The notes: generated by a model from the sequence alone, not told the origin. Positions 49,573-60,221 are shown, numbered from the stretch's first letter. The stretch is 64,000 bases of DNA from Budvicia diplopodorum (GCF_009800925.1 NZ_WOYF01000009.1:54291-118290); one strand, 5' to 3'. A program made the numbers and translations.

Positions 49573-50934
49573 ATGTTTGAAAACTTAACCGACCGATTGT
49601 CGCACACGCTGCGCAATATCAGTGGCCGCGGGCGGCTAACTGAAGACAATATTAAAGATACCCTGCGTGAAGTTCGCATGGCTTTACTTGAGGCTGACGT
49701 CGCTTTACCGGTAGTTCGAGATTTTATTAGCCGAGTTAAAGAGAGCGCCGTAGGGCAAGAAGTTAATAAAAGCCTGACTCCGGGTCAGGAGTTCGTCAAA
49801 ATTGTCCGCCACGAGTTAGTGGTGGCTATGGGCGAAGAAAATAATGAGCTGAATTTAGCCGCTCAGCCTCCGGCGGTCATTCTAATGGCTGGTCTGCAAG
49901 GTGCAGGTAAAACCACCAGCGTAGCCAAGCTGGCTAAATTCTTAAAAGAAAAGCAAAAGAAAAAAGTATTAGTCGTTTCCGCCGACGTTTACCGCCCTGC
50001 GGCAATCCGTCAGCTCGAAACGTTGGCTGAAGCCATTGCTATCGATTTCTTTCCGTCAGACGCTCAGGAAAAGCCGGTTGATATCGTTAATAGAGCATTG
50101 CAGCAGGCTAAGCTTAAGTTTTATGACGTTTTAATTGTCGATACCGCCGGTCGTTTGCACGTAGACGAAGCAATGATGGACGAAATCAAACAGGTTCATG
50201 CCGCGATCAATCCGGTTGAAACCCTGTTTGTGGTCGATGCGATGACCGGTCAGGATGCTGCGAATACGGCGAAAGCGTTTAACGAAGCGTTATCGTTAAC
50301 CGGCGTGGTTCTGACTAAAGTTGACGGTGATGCCCGCGGTGGTGCTGCGTTATCAATACGCCATATTACCGGCAAACCCATCAAGTTTCTTGGCGTTGGT
50401 GAGAAAACTGAAGCGCTGGAACCTTTCCATCCGGATCGCGTTGCTTCGCGTATTCTCGGCATGGGCGATATGCTCTCTCTTATTGAGGATATCGAAAGCC
50501 GCGTTGACCGGGAGCAGGCCGAGAAGCTAGCCACTAAACTGAAGAAAGGCGATGGTTTTGACCTAACCGACTTCCTCGATCAGCTCAAGCAAATGCGCAA
50601 TATGGGCGGCATGGCTAATATGATGAGTAAGTTACCCGGAGCAGGTCAGATCCCGGATAACGTTAAATCTCAGATGGATGACAAAGTGCTGGTGCGAATG
50701 GAGGCAATGATTAACTCCATGACTCATAAAGAACGCGCTAAGCCTGAAATTATTAAAGGCTCTCGCAAGCGCCGCATTGCGACGGGTTCAGGCATGCAAG
50801 TGCAGGACGTCAACCGTTTGCTTAAGCAGTTTGATGACATGCAGCGCATGATGAAAAAGATGAAGAAGGGCGGTTTAGCCAAAATGATGCGCGGCATGAA
50901 AGGTATGATGCCGCCAGGGTTCCCGGGCCGTTAA
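49573..50934 (+). CDS. ffh: Signal recognition particle protein Ffh
   Basis: This is the SRP54 homologue that binds 4.5S RNA and delivers membrane-protein ribosomes to FtsY. The 453-residue protein starts MFENLTDRLSHTLRNISGRG, the N domain. The GTPase domain has GLQGAGKTTSVAKLAKFL, DTAGRLHVDEAMMDE and LTKVDGDARGGAALS. The M domain is methionine-rich from about residue 320, ending KMMRGMKGMMPPGFPGR. The frame is open 15 codons further upstream, but MFENL is the conserved start. Confidence 0.97.
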   Translation: MFENLTDRLSHTLRNISGRGRLTEDNIKDTLREVRMALLEADVALPVVRDFISRVKESAVGQEVNKSLTPGQEFVKIVRHELVVAMGEENNELNLAAQPPAVILMAGLQGAGKTTSVAKLAKFLKEKQKKKVLVVSADVYRPAAIRQLETLAEAIAIDFFPSDAQEKPVDIVNRALQQAKLKFYDVLIVDTAGRLHVDEAMMDEIKQVHAAINPVETLFVVDAMTGQDAANTAKAFNEALSLTGVVLTKVDGDARGGAALSIRHITGKPIKFLGVGEKTEALEPFHPDRVASRILGMGDMLSLIEDIESRVDREQAEKLATKLKKGDGFDLTDFLDQLKQMRNMGGMANMMSKLPGAGQIPDNVKSQMDDKVLVRMEAMINSMTHKERAKPEIIKGSRKRRIATGSGMQVQDVNRLLKQFDDMQRMMKKMKKGGLAKMMRGMKGMMPPGFPGR

Positions 50935-50957
50935 TGGCGAATGTCGCAATCCGCTAA

Positions 50958-50996
50958 AACAAGCCCCCTTTAGTCATCGGCTAAAGGGGGCTTGTT
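50958..50996. terminator. Terminator after ffh
   Basis: A perfect 16-bp stem (50958-50973 with 50981-50996) with a 7-base loop starts 23 bp after the ffh stop. The trailing T-run is short on both sides. It may also stop reverse transcription from the adjacent remnant. Confidence 0.75.
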
Positions 50997-51005
50997 ACAT
51001 TAAAT

Positions 51006-51164
51006 CTACGTAATTAATTCAGCCAGCAATGCTGCACGCTTTGGCAGATCTTCAATAATAATAGTTTCGCATTCTGTACGAGGGCCTGCTCCGGTAGCGC
51101 CAAACCATCTAACCTCGGGATCTCCATTGCCGATGAGTTGTACACCATAGCCGAGAATAATTAG
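51006..51164 (-). pseudogene. Remnant of an unrecognised protein-coding gene
   Basis: Between ffh and rpsP the reverse strand encodes about 52 codons with protein-like composition: GYGVQLIGNGDPEVRWFGAT, then GAGPRTECETIIIEDLPKRA and ALLAELIT, ending in TAG. The frame is closed upstream by TAA and holds no ATG or GTG start at its beginning, so it looks like the 3' end of a lost gene. I do not recognise the family. The gap is about twice what I expect for this conserved junction, which fits a decayed insertion. Confidence 0.45.
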
Positions 51165-51443
51165 CGCTTATTATTCAGTTTTAGTTTTTAATTTAATTTA
51201 TTACTAAGTTTAAACTCCAATAGATGAGATACTCTGGCATTGGCGATTTAATTTTAGAGTCAGTTTGTTGAATTATCAGCAATGCCGGTTAAATTCAGGC
51301 TTTCTTTTAATGCAGAATCACTAATATCGGGCGCTTTAAGTTGCTTTTTGCGCCAGAATGAGTAAAATTTTCGGGCTTTTTATATTGCACCGGACCCCGT
51401 TCCTCGATGGGGGCCGTGTGTTTTATTAACTAAAGAGGATGTT
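51165..51443. other. rpsP upstream region
   Basis: It is AT-rich with no gene. The rpsP promoter is expected here; TATATT at 51381-51386 is a possible -10 but no good -35 was found. A hairpin (51391-51398 with 51409-51416, CGGACCCC against GGGGGCCG with one mismatch) sits in the leader, 27 bp before the rpsP start. Confidence 0.4.
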
Positions 51444-51695
51444 ATGGTAACAATTCGTTTAGCTCGTGGCGGCGCAAAAAAGCGTCCGTTTTATCAAGTT
51501 GTTGTGACCGACAGTCGTAATGCGCGTGACGGTCGCTTCATCGAACGCGTAGGCTTCTTCAACCCGCTAGCAGCTGGTCAAGCAGAACGTCTGCGTTTAG
51601 ATCTGGACCGTATCAGTCATTGGACTGGTCTGGGTGCTACCGTTTCTGATCGCGTTTCTTCGCTGATCAAAGACGCAAGCAAAGTAGCAGCATAA
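51444..51695 (+). CDS. rpsP: 30S ribosomal protein S16
   Basis: S16 is a small-subunit assembly protein of 83 residues. [39 protein letters not shown] and the rest match the family. It starts the rpsP-rimM-trmD-rplS operon, with AAAGAGGATGTT before the ATG. Confidence 0.98.
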   Translation: MVTIRLARGGAKKRPFYQVVVTDSRNARDGRFIERVGFFNPLAAGQAERLRLDLDRISHWTGLGATVSDRVSSLIKDASKVAA

Positions 51696-51713
51696 TTTGT
51701 CTGGGTGGCAGCA

Positions 51714-52244
51714 ATGAGCAAACTACTAAATCCAATAGTTCTCGGGAAACTGGGCTCTACGTATGGTATTCGGGGTTGGCTCAGAGTTTTTTCATCCACC
51801 GAGCAGTCTGAAAGCATTTTTGACTATCAGCCGTGGTATATCCAACAGGCCGGTGAGTGGCGCGTTGTAGAGCTGGAAAGCTGGAAACGTCACAATCAGG
51901 ATCTGATTATCAAGCTGAAAGGCATTGAAGATCGTGAAGTTGCTAATGCGTTAACCAATCGCGAGATTGCCGTTGATGCTGAGCAATTGCCTCCGCTAGA
52001 AGAGGGCGATTACTACTGGAAAGACCTTATGGGCTGCCGTGTAGTAACAACCGAAGGCTATGAACTGGGTAAAATCACAGACATGATGGAAACCGGTTCA
52101 AACGACGTTCTAGTGGTCAGGGCTAACCTGAAAGATGCTTTTGGGGCAAAAGAGCGCTTAATCCCGTTCTTGGATGGACAAGTTATCAAGAAAGTCGATC
52201 TCACTGCTCAACTTGTTGAAGTAGAGTGGGATCCTGGTTTCTAG
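51714..52244 (+). CDS. rimM: 16S rRNA processing factor RimM
   Basis: RimM binds S19 and helps mature the 30S head. The N-terminal RimM domain reads [20 protein letters not shown] and the C-terminal PRC-barrel contains [20 protein letters not shown] and [15 protein letters not shown]. The ATG at 51714 preceded by GGGTGG gives MSKLLNPIV, similar to E. coli; a GTG three codons earlier is an alternative. The protein is 176 residues long. It lies 18 bp after rpsP. Confidence 0.96.
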   Translation: MSKLLNPIVLGKLGSTYGIRGWLRVFSSTEQSESIFDYQPWYIQQAGEWRVVELESWKRHNQDLIIKLKGIEDREVANALTNREIAVDAEQLPPLEEGDYYWKDLMGCRVVTTEGYELGKITDMMETGSNDVLVVRANLKDAFGAKERLIPFLDGQVIKKVDLTAQLVEVEWDPGF

Positions 52245-52298
52245 CTCCGTAGCTGATGCGTTAAGCATCAAACGGTAGTAGCGGATGGAACGTTAACT

Positions 52299-53045
52299 AT
52301 GTGGATTGGTGTAATAAGCCTGTTCCCCGAAATGTTTCGCGCGATTACTGATTATGGAGTAACGGGCCGAGCAGTAAAGAATGGCCTGCTGAGTGTAGAG
52401 TTCTGGAGTCCTCGTGACTTCACATACGATCGGCATCGTACCGTTGACGATCGCCCTTATGGCGGTGGTCCGGGTATGTTGATGATGGTTCAACCCTTAC
52501 GGGATGCCATACACGCAGCAAAAGCAGCGGCAGGCGAAGGGGCGAAGGTTATTTATCTTTCGCCGCAGGGGCGCAAACTTGACCAACAGGGTGTTTGCGA
52601 GCTGGCAGCGAATCAGAAGTTGATTTTGATTTGTGGCCGGTATGAAGGCGTGGATGAGCGCGTAATTCAAACCGAAGTTGATGAAGAATGGTCTATCGGC
52701 GATTACGTACTCAGCGGTGGTGAACTTCCCGCGATGACATTGATTGACTCAGTTTCCCGCTTTATTCCGGGCGTTCTGGGGCATCAGTCGTCAGCAGAGG
52801 AAGATTCGTTCGCCGACGGTCTGTTGGACTGTCCGCACTACACTCGTCCTGAGGTGTTAGATGATATGGAAGTCCCGGCGGTTTTACTTTCGGGAAACCA
52901 TGAATATATTCGCCGCTGGCGCATGAAACAGTCGCTGGGTCGAACCTGGCTTAGAAGACCTGAGCTTCTAAAAAGCCTAGCTCTGACTGATGAGCAAGCA
53001 ATGCTGTTGAAACAGTTCCAACAGGAACACTCGCAGCAAGACTAA
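52299..53045 (+). CDS. trmD: tRNA (guanine-37-N1) methyltransferase
   Basis: TrmD methylates G37 next to the anticodon with S-adenosylmethionine, preventing frameshifting. The 248-residue SPOUT enzyme starts [46 protein letters not shown] and the knot segment [14 protein letters not shown] are present. The next gene is rplS, as in all relatives. Confidence 0.98.
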   Translation: MWIGVISLFPEMFRAITDYGVTGRAVKNGLLSVEFWSPRDFTYDRHRTVDDRPYGGGPGMLMMVQPLRDAIHAAKAAAGEGAKVIYLSPQGRKLDQQGVCELAANQKLILICGRYEGVDERVIQTEVDEEWSIGDYVLSGGELPAMTLIDSVSRFIPGVLGHQSSAEEDSFADGLLDCPHYTRPEVLDDMEVPAVLLSGNHEYIRRWRMKQSLGRTWLRRPELLKSLALTDEQAMLLKQFQQEHSQQD

Positions 53046-53086
53046 TAAGGGAAGGGTAACCGTTCCCGCAGTTTCAGTTTACCTAG

Positions 53087-53458
<372 letters not shown>

Positions 53459-53486
53459 GCAACATCCAAAGCTATTAGTTATATCT

Positions 53487-53515
53487 GGGTCTGGCTATTG
53501 CCAGACCCTTTTTTT
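53487..53515 (+). terminator. rplS operon terminator
   Basis: 9-bp arms GGGTCTGGC/GCCAGACCC (53487-53495, 53500-53508) with a TATT loop are followed directly by seven T residues. Confidence 0.93.
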
Positions 53516-53544
53516 ATCCGTCAGTAACAGGATAACCGCCGAGG

Positions 53545-54726
53545 TTATACCCATCCCTTTGCTCTAAACTCGGTCAGAACGCTGACAAAAGCGGTCATCT
53601 CTTCCGGTGTTCCCAGCGTCAGTCGGTTCCACCCTCTGGCGGGTAGGAACTCTCTTCCGACGAAAACGTGGTATTCCTTCATTCTATCCTGATAGGTTTT
53701 TACCTCTCCGTTAACCTTATGGAAAATAAAGTTAGCCTGAGAGGGCAAATAGGCCAAACCGAGTTTGTCTAACGCGTTAACCACAATTTTTCGCGATGTC
53801 TCTATAGAGGTCTTGCTGATGGTCAGGAAGGTTTTGTCCTCTAATGAAGCGAGTGCTGCAACGGCACCGGCGGCATTAGTATTATCCAGGGAGACAAAGG
53901 GTTCAATTTGCATGATTAAATCTGGATGGGCGACCGCGTAGCCAATACGCAGACCGGCTAGTGCATAAATTTTTGAGAAGGTTCGGGTAACGATAACGTT
54001 TTTATTATCTTTAGCAATGAGCTCAATGCCGCTACGAAAATGCGGATCGGTAACAAACTCGGCATAGGCTTCATCGAGAATAAACAGCACTCGCTCTGGC
54101 GCTGATTTGATCCATGGGTCGATTAGGTCTGCAGCCGTGATGGTTGCGGTTGGATTATTTGGGTTGCACAGGTAAACAATCGAATAACCGGGGAAGTCAT
54201 TCGCAGTTTTTTTCATCGTTTCAATGTCAAATGCCAGCTTTTCCGTCAGCGGTATTTTAATGGTTGGTACACCGGTGGTTTTAGCGTAAAGCTCAGCGTA
54301 GTTAAAGGTTGGATCGGGTGCGATAACCTGTACTTGCTTTCCTGCTTTTTGAGCCCGGTAAATGGCCATCTGAATGGCAGCCTGAATAGATTCTGATGAC
54401 CCATTGCCCAGAGAGATTTGATTTGTATCTAACTTATGGGACTCTGCAATTTTTTCAATGAGCTTTTCTCTGGCAGCATCAGGGTAGCGAAACGAAGTCG
54501 GCAGAGCGGCAATCACGGCCTGCTGAGCTTTCTGTGACATGCCTAACGGATTTTCATTGAAGTTAAGTAATAACGGCTGCTCTTTAGTTGGCTGGAGCAA
54601 CAGTTTTGTTGTTTTGTCGCCCGTTTGATTGTCGGTACTAGCCTTCGCGGTACTGGTTATTAAATTTCCGAACGTTAGCCCGCCCAGCAATAATCCAGAT
54701 GATTTTAATAGGGTGCGTCTGTCCAT
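53545..54726 (-). CDS. HisC-like PLP aminotransferase with a twin-arginine signal peptide
   Basis: This 393-residue fold-type I aminotransferase resembles histidinol-phosphate aminotransferase: LLNFNENPLGMSQKAQQAV, CNPNNPTATI (about 187-196), DEAYAEF (218-224) and the PLP lysine Lys252 in TFSKIYALAGLRIGYA. What is odd is the N-terminus MDRRTLLKSSGLLLGGLTFG followed by NLITSTAKA, a Tat-type signal (RR, hydrophobic core, AKA cleavage site). It should be exported folded with its cofactor. The ATG at 54726 has GAGAG upstream; an upstream Met at 54765 would only extend the n-region. Substrate unknown. Confidence 0.85.
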   Translation of the reverse strand: MDRRTLLKSSGLLLGGLTFGNLITSTAKASTDNQTGDKTTKLLLQPTKEQPLLLNFNENPLGMSQKAQQAVIAALPTSFRYPDAAREKLIEKIAESHKLDTNQISLGNGSSESIQAAIQMAIYRAQKAGKQVQVIAPDPTFNYAELYAKTTGVPTIKIPLTEKLAFDIETMKKTANDFPGYSIVYLCNPNNPTATITAADLIDPWIKSAPERVLFILDEAYAEFVTDPHFRSGIELIAKDNKNVIVTRTFSKIYALAGLRIGYAVAHPDLIMQIEPFVSLDNTNAAGAVAALASLEDKTFLTISKTSIETSRKIVVNALDKLGLAYLPSQANFIFHKVNGEVKTYQDRMKEYHVFVGREFLPARGWNRLTLGTPEEMTAFVSVLTEFRAKGWV

Positions 54727-54885
54727 GAAGTTTCTCTCTATTGTTGGTTTTATTTGTGGCCGCAAATAGCGGGCCCAACAAAATTAGCGAGTTCTGCGCA
54801 CAATGTAAATACGAGCGACCGAAATGGTCAGATAATGGGGTAATGAGAAAGGTGATGACGCTGAGGAAATGGGCAATTTATCACC

Positions 54886-54924
54886 ATATATCAATCACTA
54901 CCTAGAGCGTAGTGATTGATATAT
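54886..54924 (-). terminator. Terminator after bamD
   Basis: A perfect 16-bp stem (54886-54901 with 54909-54924) with a 7-base loop lies 17 bp after the bamD stop. It is AT-rich with a weak T-run on the reverse strand. Confidence 0.7.
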
Positions 54925-54940
54925 TGGGAATAATTGATAA

Positions 54941-55672
54941 TTAATCTTTGATATTATTGGTTTCAATAATTCGTTTAACTTTATCTGCCTGCGCTGGTAA
55001 ATTTAACTGACGATAGGCATTTTCCATCAGCGGTAACGCTTCACGGGTTGCCTGAGAGTTAGGATAATCACGCAGCATTTGCTCAACGCGATTAACTACT
55101 GCAACATAAGCGCCGCGCTTAGTGTAATATTGTGCAACTGAAAGCTCATAGTTAGCTAAACGGTTATGTAAGAAAACGAGGCGCTTTTGGGCATCGGCCG
55201 AATAAGCACTTTGCGGATAATTTTGAACTAACTGAGTAAAGTCACGGAATGCATTACGGGCATGCTGTGGATCGCGGTCAGAACGATCGATACCAAAGAA
55301 GCTTTGTAAGGTATTATTGTCAAACGCCATGTCGGTCAGGCCGCGCATGTAATACACATAGTCGATGTTCGGGTGCGTTGGATTTAAACGAGCGAACCGT
55401 TCAATAGTTGCTTGCGCTAACGGCAAATCGTCTGATTTATAGTAAGCGTAAATTAAATCTAACTGTACTTGCTGTGAATAAGGGCCAAAAGGATAGCGGT
55501 TATCTAACGCTTCTAATTGGGTTATGGCTGCACGGAAATTACCGCTTTGTAGCTTTTCTTGGGCGGTTGAATACATTTCTGACGGTGGATTATCAGGAAT
55601 GGTATCCGACGAGCAACCTGCCAACGCCAGGCTTAATGTGGCAGCAGCCACTAAATATTTCATACGCATCAT
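54941..55672 (-). CDS. bamD: Outer membrane protein assembly lipoprotein BamD
   Basis: This is an essential subunit of the BAM complex that folds outer-membrane barrels. A lipoprotein signal [20 protein letters not shown] ends in the LAGC lipobox, followed by five TPR repeats ([24 protein letters not shown], written here as [58 protein letters not shown] and on). The open frame starts at 55750, but MMRMKYL matches the E. coli MTRMKYL start. It is divergent from rluD, as usual. Confidence 0.96.
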   Translation of the reverse strand: MMRMKYLVAAATLSLALAGCSSDTIPDNPPSEMYSTAQEKLQSGNFRAAITQLEALDNRYPFGPYSQQVQLDLIYAYYKSDDLPLAQATIERFARLNPTHPNIDYVYYMRGLTDMAFDNNTLQSFFGIDRSDRDPQHARNAFRDFTQLVQNYPQSAYSADAQKRLVFLHNRLANYELSVAQYYTKRGAYVAVVNRVEQMLRDYPNSQATREALPLMENAYRQLNLPAQADKVKRIIETNNIKD

Positions 55673-55748
55673 GACGTTTTGCTTATCCTCAGAATGTTGT
55701 TCAGGGAGACTATCCGTTAAGCTCCCAATAAGTACAAGGTACAATACC

Positions 55749-55776
55749 ATATTATTTTAAACGGCTTTACCGTCAA
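55749..55776 (-). promoter_or_regulatory. Candidate bamD promoter
   Basis: On the reverse strand TTGACG (55776-55771) and TAATAT (55754-55749) are spaced by 16 bp, about 75 bp upstream of the bamD start. A sigmaE promoter, known for E. coli bamD, was not recognised. Confidence 0.45.
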
Positions 55777-55805
55777 AACCCAACTTAAAACTTAAGAAGT
55801 TATTT

Positions 55806-56783
55806 ATGTCACAGCAAGTACAACTTGAAGCAACGGTTGCCGAATCGCAACTCGGACAACGATTAGATCAGGCTTTGGCCGAATTGTTCCCTGATTATTC
55901 ACGTTCTCGCATAAAAGAATGGATTTTAGAAGAGCGCGTTACGGTTAACGGACAAATTGTAGCCAAACCTAAAGAAAAAGTATTGGGTGGAGAGTGTATC
56001 TCAATTAACGCGCTGATCGAAGAAGAAGCCCGTTGGTTAGCCCAAGATATTCCATTAAATATCGTTTATGAAGATGACGATATCATTGTTATCAATAAAC
56101 CGAGAGATTTAGTGGTGCATCCCGGTGCCGGTAATCCTGATGGAACCGTGCTGAATGCACTACTTTACCATTATCCGGCAATTGTTGATGTACCGCGCGC
56201 GGGTATTGTTCATCGTTTAGATAAAGATACGACCGGATTAATGGTAGTAGCCAAAACGGTTCCTGCTCAAACTCGGTTGGTCGAATCGCTACAGGCACGT
56301 GAGATTACCCGTGAATATGAAGCCGTTGCTATGGGTACCATGACGGCTGGCGGAACGGTTGATGCCAATATTGCACGTCATCCGACCAAACGCACCCATA
56401 TGTCGGTGTATCCGATGGGTAAACCGGCGGTAACGCATTATCGGATTATGGAGCATTTTCGTGCCCATACTCGTTTGCGTTTACGTCTGGAGACCGGAAG
56501 AACTCACCAAATCCGCGTTCATATGGCTCATATAACTCATCCGCTGTTAGGCGATCCTCTATATGGCGGTCGCCCTCGGTTACCTAAAGGCGCTTCTGAC
56601 GATTTTATCCAGACTCTACGTGGATTTGATCGTCAGGCACTGCACGCCATTATGCTGCGCCTGCATCATCCGATCACCGGTGAGTTGATGGAGTGGCACG
56701 CACCGTTACCGGAGGATATGGTGCAATTAGTCGCTGCTCTGCGTGCCGATACTGAAATATTTAAAGATGAGATGAATTGGTAG
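55806..56783 (+). CDS. rluD: 23S rRNA pseudouridine(1911/1915/1917) synthase RluD
   Basis: RluD modifies three uridines in helix 69 of 23S rRNA. The 325-residue protein has an N-terminal S4 domain (GQRLDQALAELFPDYSRSRI) and the catalytic aspartate in HRLDKDTTGLMVVAKT, with RTHQIRVHMAHI near the end of the active-site fold. The ribosome site AAGAAG precedes the ATG. The stop overlaps the yfiH start. Confidence 0.97.
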   Translation: MSQQVQLEATVAESQLGQRLDQALAELFPDYSRSRIKEWILEERVTVNGQIVAKPKEKVLGGECISINALIEEEARWLAQDIPLNIVYEDDDIIVINKPRDLVVHPGAGNPDGTVLNALLYHYPAIVDVPRAGIVHRLDKDTTGLMVVAKTVPAQTRLVESLQAREITREYEAVAMGTMTAGGTVDANIARHPTKRTHMSVYPMGKPAVTHYRIMEHFRAHTRLRLRLETGRTHQIRVHMAHITHPLLGDPLYGGRPRLPKGASDDFIQTLRGFDRQALHAIMLRLHHPITGELMEWHAPLPEDMVQLVAALRADTEIFKDEMNW

Positions 56784-57514
56784 TGATTCCGTTGCTTAAG
56801 CCCGATGGTACTTTGCCCGCTGGCGTTCATGCCTTCAGCACAACGCGTAATGGTGGCGTCAGTCAGGCACCTTACGACACGTTAAATCTTGGTGCTCACG
56901 TTGGTGATGATGCCGGTTTAGTGTTGCAGAATCGTCAGCGGTTAGGTCAACAGCTTGGCCTGAGTCAAGATATTGTCTGGCTTGAGCAGGTTCATGGTAC
57001 CGATGTTTTATGTTTGGAACACACTCTCCCCGATGTTTGTATGGCTGATGCTTGCTATACCCGAACGCCGGGGCAAGTTTGCGCCATTATGACCGCTGAT
57101 TGCTTACCGGTACTTTTCTATTCGGTTAAGGGTAATGAAGTCGCCGCTGCTCATGCGGGGTGGCGTGGGCTTCAGGCCGGCGTTCTTGAACATACCTTGG
57201 CGCATTTTATCGCCCAGCCCGTGGATATCATTGCATGGCTTGGGCCGGCTATCGGGCCTCAACGGTTTGAAGTTGGGCCTGAAGTACGGCTGGCGTTTAT
57301 GGATATAGATCCTAACGCGGAGCGTGCATTTTGTGCCAGAGGTGATAAATATTTAGCTGATATTTATATGCTGGCGCGCCAGCGTTTACAGGCTGCGGGC
57401 ATCTCTCGGGTGTATGGCGGTGACTATTGTACCGTTAGCCAACCGGAGCTATTTTTCTCTTATCGGCGAGAAAAGAACACTGGTCGAATGGCCAGCCTTA
57501 TTTGGTTTGATTAA
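56777..57514 (+). CDS. yfiH: Purine nucleoside phosphorylase / laccase-domain protein YfiH (PgeF)
   Basis: This is a 245-residue DUF152 metalloprotein; homologues act on purine nucleosides, and E. coli PgeF edits peptidoglycan precursors carrying serine instead of alanine. The metal-site residues lie in WLEQVHGTDV, MTADCLPVLFYS and AAAHAGWRGLQAG, and the C-terminus is SYRREKNTGRMASLIWF. The start is uncertain: TTG at 56777 or GTG at 56783 (which would give the compact TAGTG overlap with rluD). Confidence 0.94.
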   Translation: MVVIPLLKPDGTLPAGVHAFSTTRNGGVSQAPYDTLNLGAHVGDDAGLVLQNRQRLGQQLGLSQDIVWLEQVHGTDVLCLEHTLPDVCMADACYTRTPGQVCAIMTADCLPVLFYSVKGNEVAAAHAGWRGLQAGVLEHTLAHFIAQPVDIIAWLGPAIGPQRFEVGPEVRLAFMDIDPNAERAFCARGDKYLADIYMLARQRLQAAGISRVYGGDYCTVSQPELFFSYRREKNTGRMASLIWFD

Positions 57515-57579
57515 CCGTTTGTATCCTTTCTATTGCTTGATACGTTTCAAGAGTATTCATAATATATATTGACTTTACC

Positions 57580-57607
57580 CTTGAAAAGCGCATCAACAGC
57601 CTCATCT
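57580..57607 (+). promoter_or_regulatory. Sigma32 heat-shock promoter of clpB
   Basis: CTTGAAAA (57580-57587) and CCTCATCT (57600-57607), separated by 12 bp, fit the heat-shock consensus CTTGAAA-N(11-16)-CCCCATNT with one deviation in the -10. It lies about 40 bp before the clpB start. Confidence 0.8.
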
Positions 57608-57647
57608 ATACTGCATAGCAACATGTTAACCCTACTCTGGAGGTGTT

Positions 57648-60221
57648 ATGCGTTTGGATCGTCTTACCAGCAAATTTCAGCTCGCCCTCGCTGATGCTCA
57701 ATCGTTAGCGCTGGGGCGTGATAATCAATTTATAGAGCCTATCCACCTGATGAGCGCGCTATTGTCTCAGGAAGGAGGAAGCATTCGCCCGCTGCTGACT
57801 TCAGCCAGCGTTGATGTTAATCGCCTGCGTAGTGATTTAGACGATGCGTTAAGCCGCACGGCTCAGGTTGAAGGCACCGGCGGTGATGTTCAGCCATCGA
57901 ATGAACTGGTACGTATTTTAAACCTTTGCGACAAACTGGCGCAAAAGCGAAATGATAAATTTATTTCATCAGAACTATTTATTCTTGCTGCATTAGAAGA
58001 ACGCGGCCAGCTGAGCGATCTGCTCAAAAAGGCCGGGGCCACCGGCAGCAAAATGATTCAGGCCGTCGATCAATTAAGAGGTGGTGATAGCGTGAATGAT
58101 GCGAATGCTGAAGATCAGCGCGAGGCTTTGAAGAAATATACCATCGACCTTACCGAGCGCGCAGAGCAGGGTAAGTTAGATCCGGTAATCGGTCGTGACG
58201 AAGAGATTCGTCGTACCATTCAGGTATTACAGCGCCGGACTAAAAATAACCCGGTATTAATCGGTGAACCGGGCGTAGGTAAAACCGCCATTGTTGAAGG
58301 CTTAGCCCAACGTATCATTAATGGCGAAGTCCCTGAAGGGTTGAAAAACAAACGGGTACTCTCTTTAGATATGGGCGCTCTGATTGCCGGTGCAAAATAT
58401 CGCGGTGAGTTTGAAGAGCGGTTGAAAGCCGTACTTAGCGATTTATCTAAGCAAGAAGGCAACGTTATTCTGTTTATTGACGAACTGCATACCATGGTCG
58501 GCGCTGGTAAAGGCGATGGGGCGATGGATGCGGGTAACATGCTAAAACCGGCCCTTGCCAGAGGGGAATTACACTGCGTTGGTGCAACTACTTTAGACGA
58601 GTATCGCCAATACATTGAGAAAGATGCTGCATTAGAGCGTCGTTTCCAAAAAGTGTACGTAGCTGAACCTACGGTTGAAGATACCATTGCTATTTTGCGT
58701 GGGCTAAAAGAGCGTTATGAACTACATCACCATGTACAGATTACCGACCCTGCAATCGTTGCTGCGGCCACTCTGTCACATCGTTATGTTTCAGATCGCC
58801 AGCTACCGGATAAGGCCATCGATTTAATTGATGAGGCCGCGTCCAGCATTCGTATGCAAATAGACTCTAAGCCTGAACCGCTCGATCGTCTGGAGCGCAG
58901 AATTATCCAGTTAAAGCTGGAGCAGCAGGCGTTATTAAAAGAGTCGGACGATGCCAGTAAGAAGCGTCTTGAGATGCTTAACGATGAGTTAGAGCACAAA
59001 GAGCGTGAATATTCTGAACTGGAAGAAGAGTGGAAAGCTGAAAAAGCGGCGTTGTCCGGAACTCAGACCATTAAGACTGAACTGGAACAGGCAAGAACAA
59101 GCTTAGAACAGGCTCGCCGGGTTGGCGATCTGGCGCGAATGTCTGAGCTGCAATACGGTAAAATTCCTGAGCTTGAAAAGCAGCTAGCCTCGGCCATGCA
59201 GTCCGAAGGTAAGACCATGAAGCTACTGCGTAACCGCGTTACCGATGCGGAAATTGCCGAAGTATTGGCTAAAGCTACCGGCATTCCGGTTGACCGGATG
59301 TTGGAAGGGGAGCGCGACAAACTGTTACGCATGGAGCAAGATCTCCATCATCGGGTTATCGGGCAAAACGAGGCGGTTGAGGCCGTATCTAACGCTATTC
59401 GTCGTAGCCGCGCTGGATTATCCGATCCCAATCGGCCGATTGGTTCGTTCCTGTTCCTTGGCCCGACCGGCGTGGGTAAAACTGAACTAGGTAAGGCATT
59501 GGCAAACTTTATGTTTGACAGTGATGACGCCATGGTACGGATCGATATGTCTGAGTTTATGGAAAAACATACGGTTTCTCGTTTGGTGGGCGCGCCTCCG
59601 GGATATGTTGGTTACGAAGAAGGCGGTTATCTGACCGAGGCTATCCGTCGCCGTCCTTATTCTGTCATATTATTGGACGAAGTTGAGAAGGCTCACCCGG
59701 ACGTATTTAATATTCTGCTTCAGGTATTAGATGATGGTCGTTTAACCGACGGACAGGGTCGTACCGTCGATTTCCGCAATACTGTGGTGATTATGACCTC
59801 TAATCTGGGATCGGATTTAATTCAGGAGCGCTTTGGCCAGTTTAGCTATAGCGAAATGAAAGATTTGGTTATGGAGGCTGTAAGCCATCACTTCCGTCCG
59901 GAGTTTATTAACCGTATCGATGAAACGGTGGTATTTCATCCGTTGGCAGAAAGCCAAATTATGTCGATTGCCCGTATTCAACTGGCGCGTTTATACAAAC
60001 GTCTGGAAGATCGAGGCTATATGGTTAGCATTACTGATGATGCGCTGGCGCTGTTATCGAAAGAGGGTTTCGATCCGGTATATGGTGCCCGTCCGCTGAA
60101 AAGGGCTATACAGCAGGAGATCGAAAACCCATTGGCTCAGCAAATTCTGTCAGGAAAGCTGCTGCCGGGCGTTCCCGCTGTTTTAGACGTTGATGGCGAT
60201 AAGATTGTGGCCAAACAGTAA
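57648..60221 (+). CDS. clpB: Protein disaggregase ClpB
   Basis: This is an AAA+ hexamer that rescues aggregated protein with DnaK. It has the standard 857 residues. The N domain is [20 protein letters not shown] onward. NBD1 has Walker [14 protein letters not shown] (about residue 206). The long middle coiled coil runs about residues 410-525 ([20 protein letters not shown]). NBD2 has [15 protein letters not shown] (about 605) and the pore loop [14 protein letters not shown] sigma32 promoter precedes it, and yfiH-clpB order matches E. coli. Confidence 0.98.
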   Translation: MRLDRLTSKFQLALADAQSLALGRDNQFIEPIHLMSALLSQEGGSIRPLLTSASVDVNRLRSDLDDALSRTAQVEGTGGDVQPSNELVRILNLCDKLAQKRNDKFISSELFILAALEERGQLSDLLKKAGATGSKMIQAVDQLRGGDSVNDANAEDQREALKKYTIDLTERAEQGKLDPVIGRDEEIRRTIQVLQRRTKNNPVLIGEPGVGKTAIVEGLAQRIINGEVPEGLKNKRVLSLDMGALIAGAKYRGEFEERLKAVLSDLSKQEGNVILFIDELHTMVGAGKGDGAMDAGNMLKPALARGELHCVGATTLDEYRQYIEKDAALERRFQKVYVAEPTVEDTIAILRGLKERYELHHHVQITDPAIVAAATLSHRYVSDRQLPDKAIDLIDEAASSIRMQIDSKPEPLDRLERRIIQLKLEQQALLKESDDASKKRLEMLNDELEHKEREYSELEEEWKAEKAALSGTQTIKTELEQARTSLEQARRVGDLARMSELQYGKIPELEKQLASAMQSEGKTMKLLRNRVTDAEIAEVLAKATGIPVDRMLEGERDKLLRMEQDLHHRVIGQNEAVEAVSNAIRRSRAGLSDPNRPIGSFLFLGPTGVGKTELGKALANFMFDSDDAMVRIDMSEFMEKHTVSRLVGAPPGYVGYEEGGYLTEAIRRRPYSVILLDEVEKAHPDVFNILLQVLDDGRLTDGQGRTVDFRNTVVIMTSNLGSDLIQERFGQFSYSEMKDLVMEAVSHHFRPEFINRIDETVVFHPLAESQIMSIARIQLARLYKRLEDRGYMVSITDDALALLSKEGFDPVYGARPLKRAIQQEIENPLAQQILSGKLLPGVPAVLDVDGDKIVAKQ

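Noticed and set aside
58220..59332. Long reverse frames inside clpB (155 and 89 residues)
   Set aside because: Serine-rich antisense shadows of a conserved gene.
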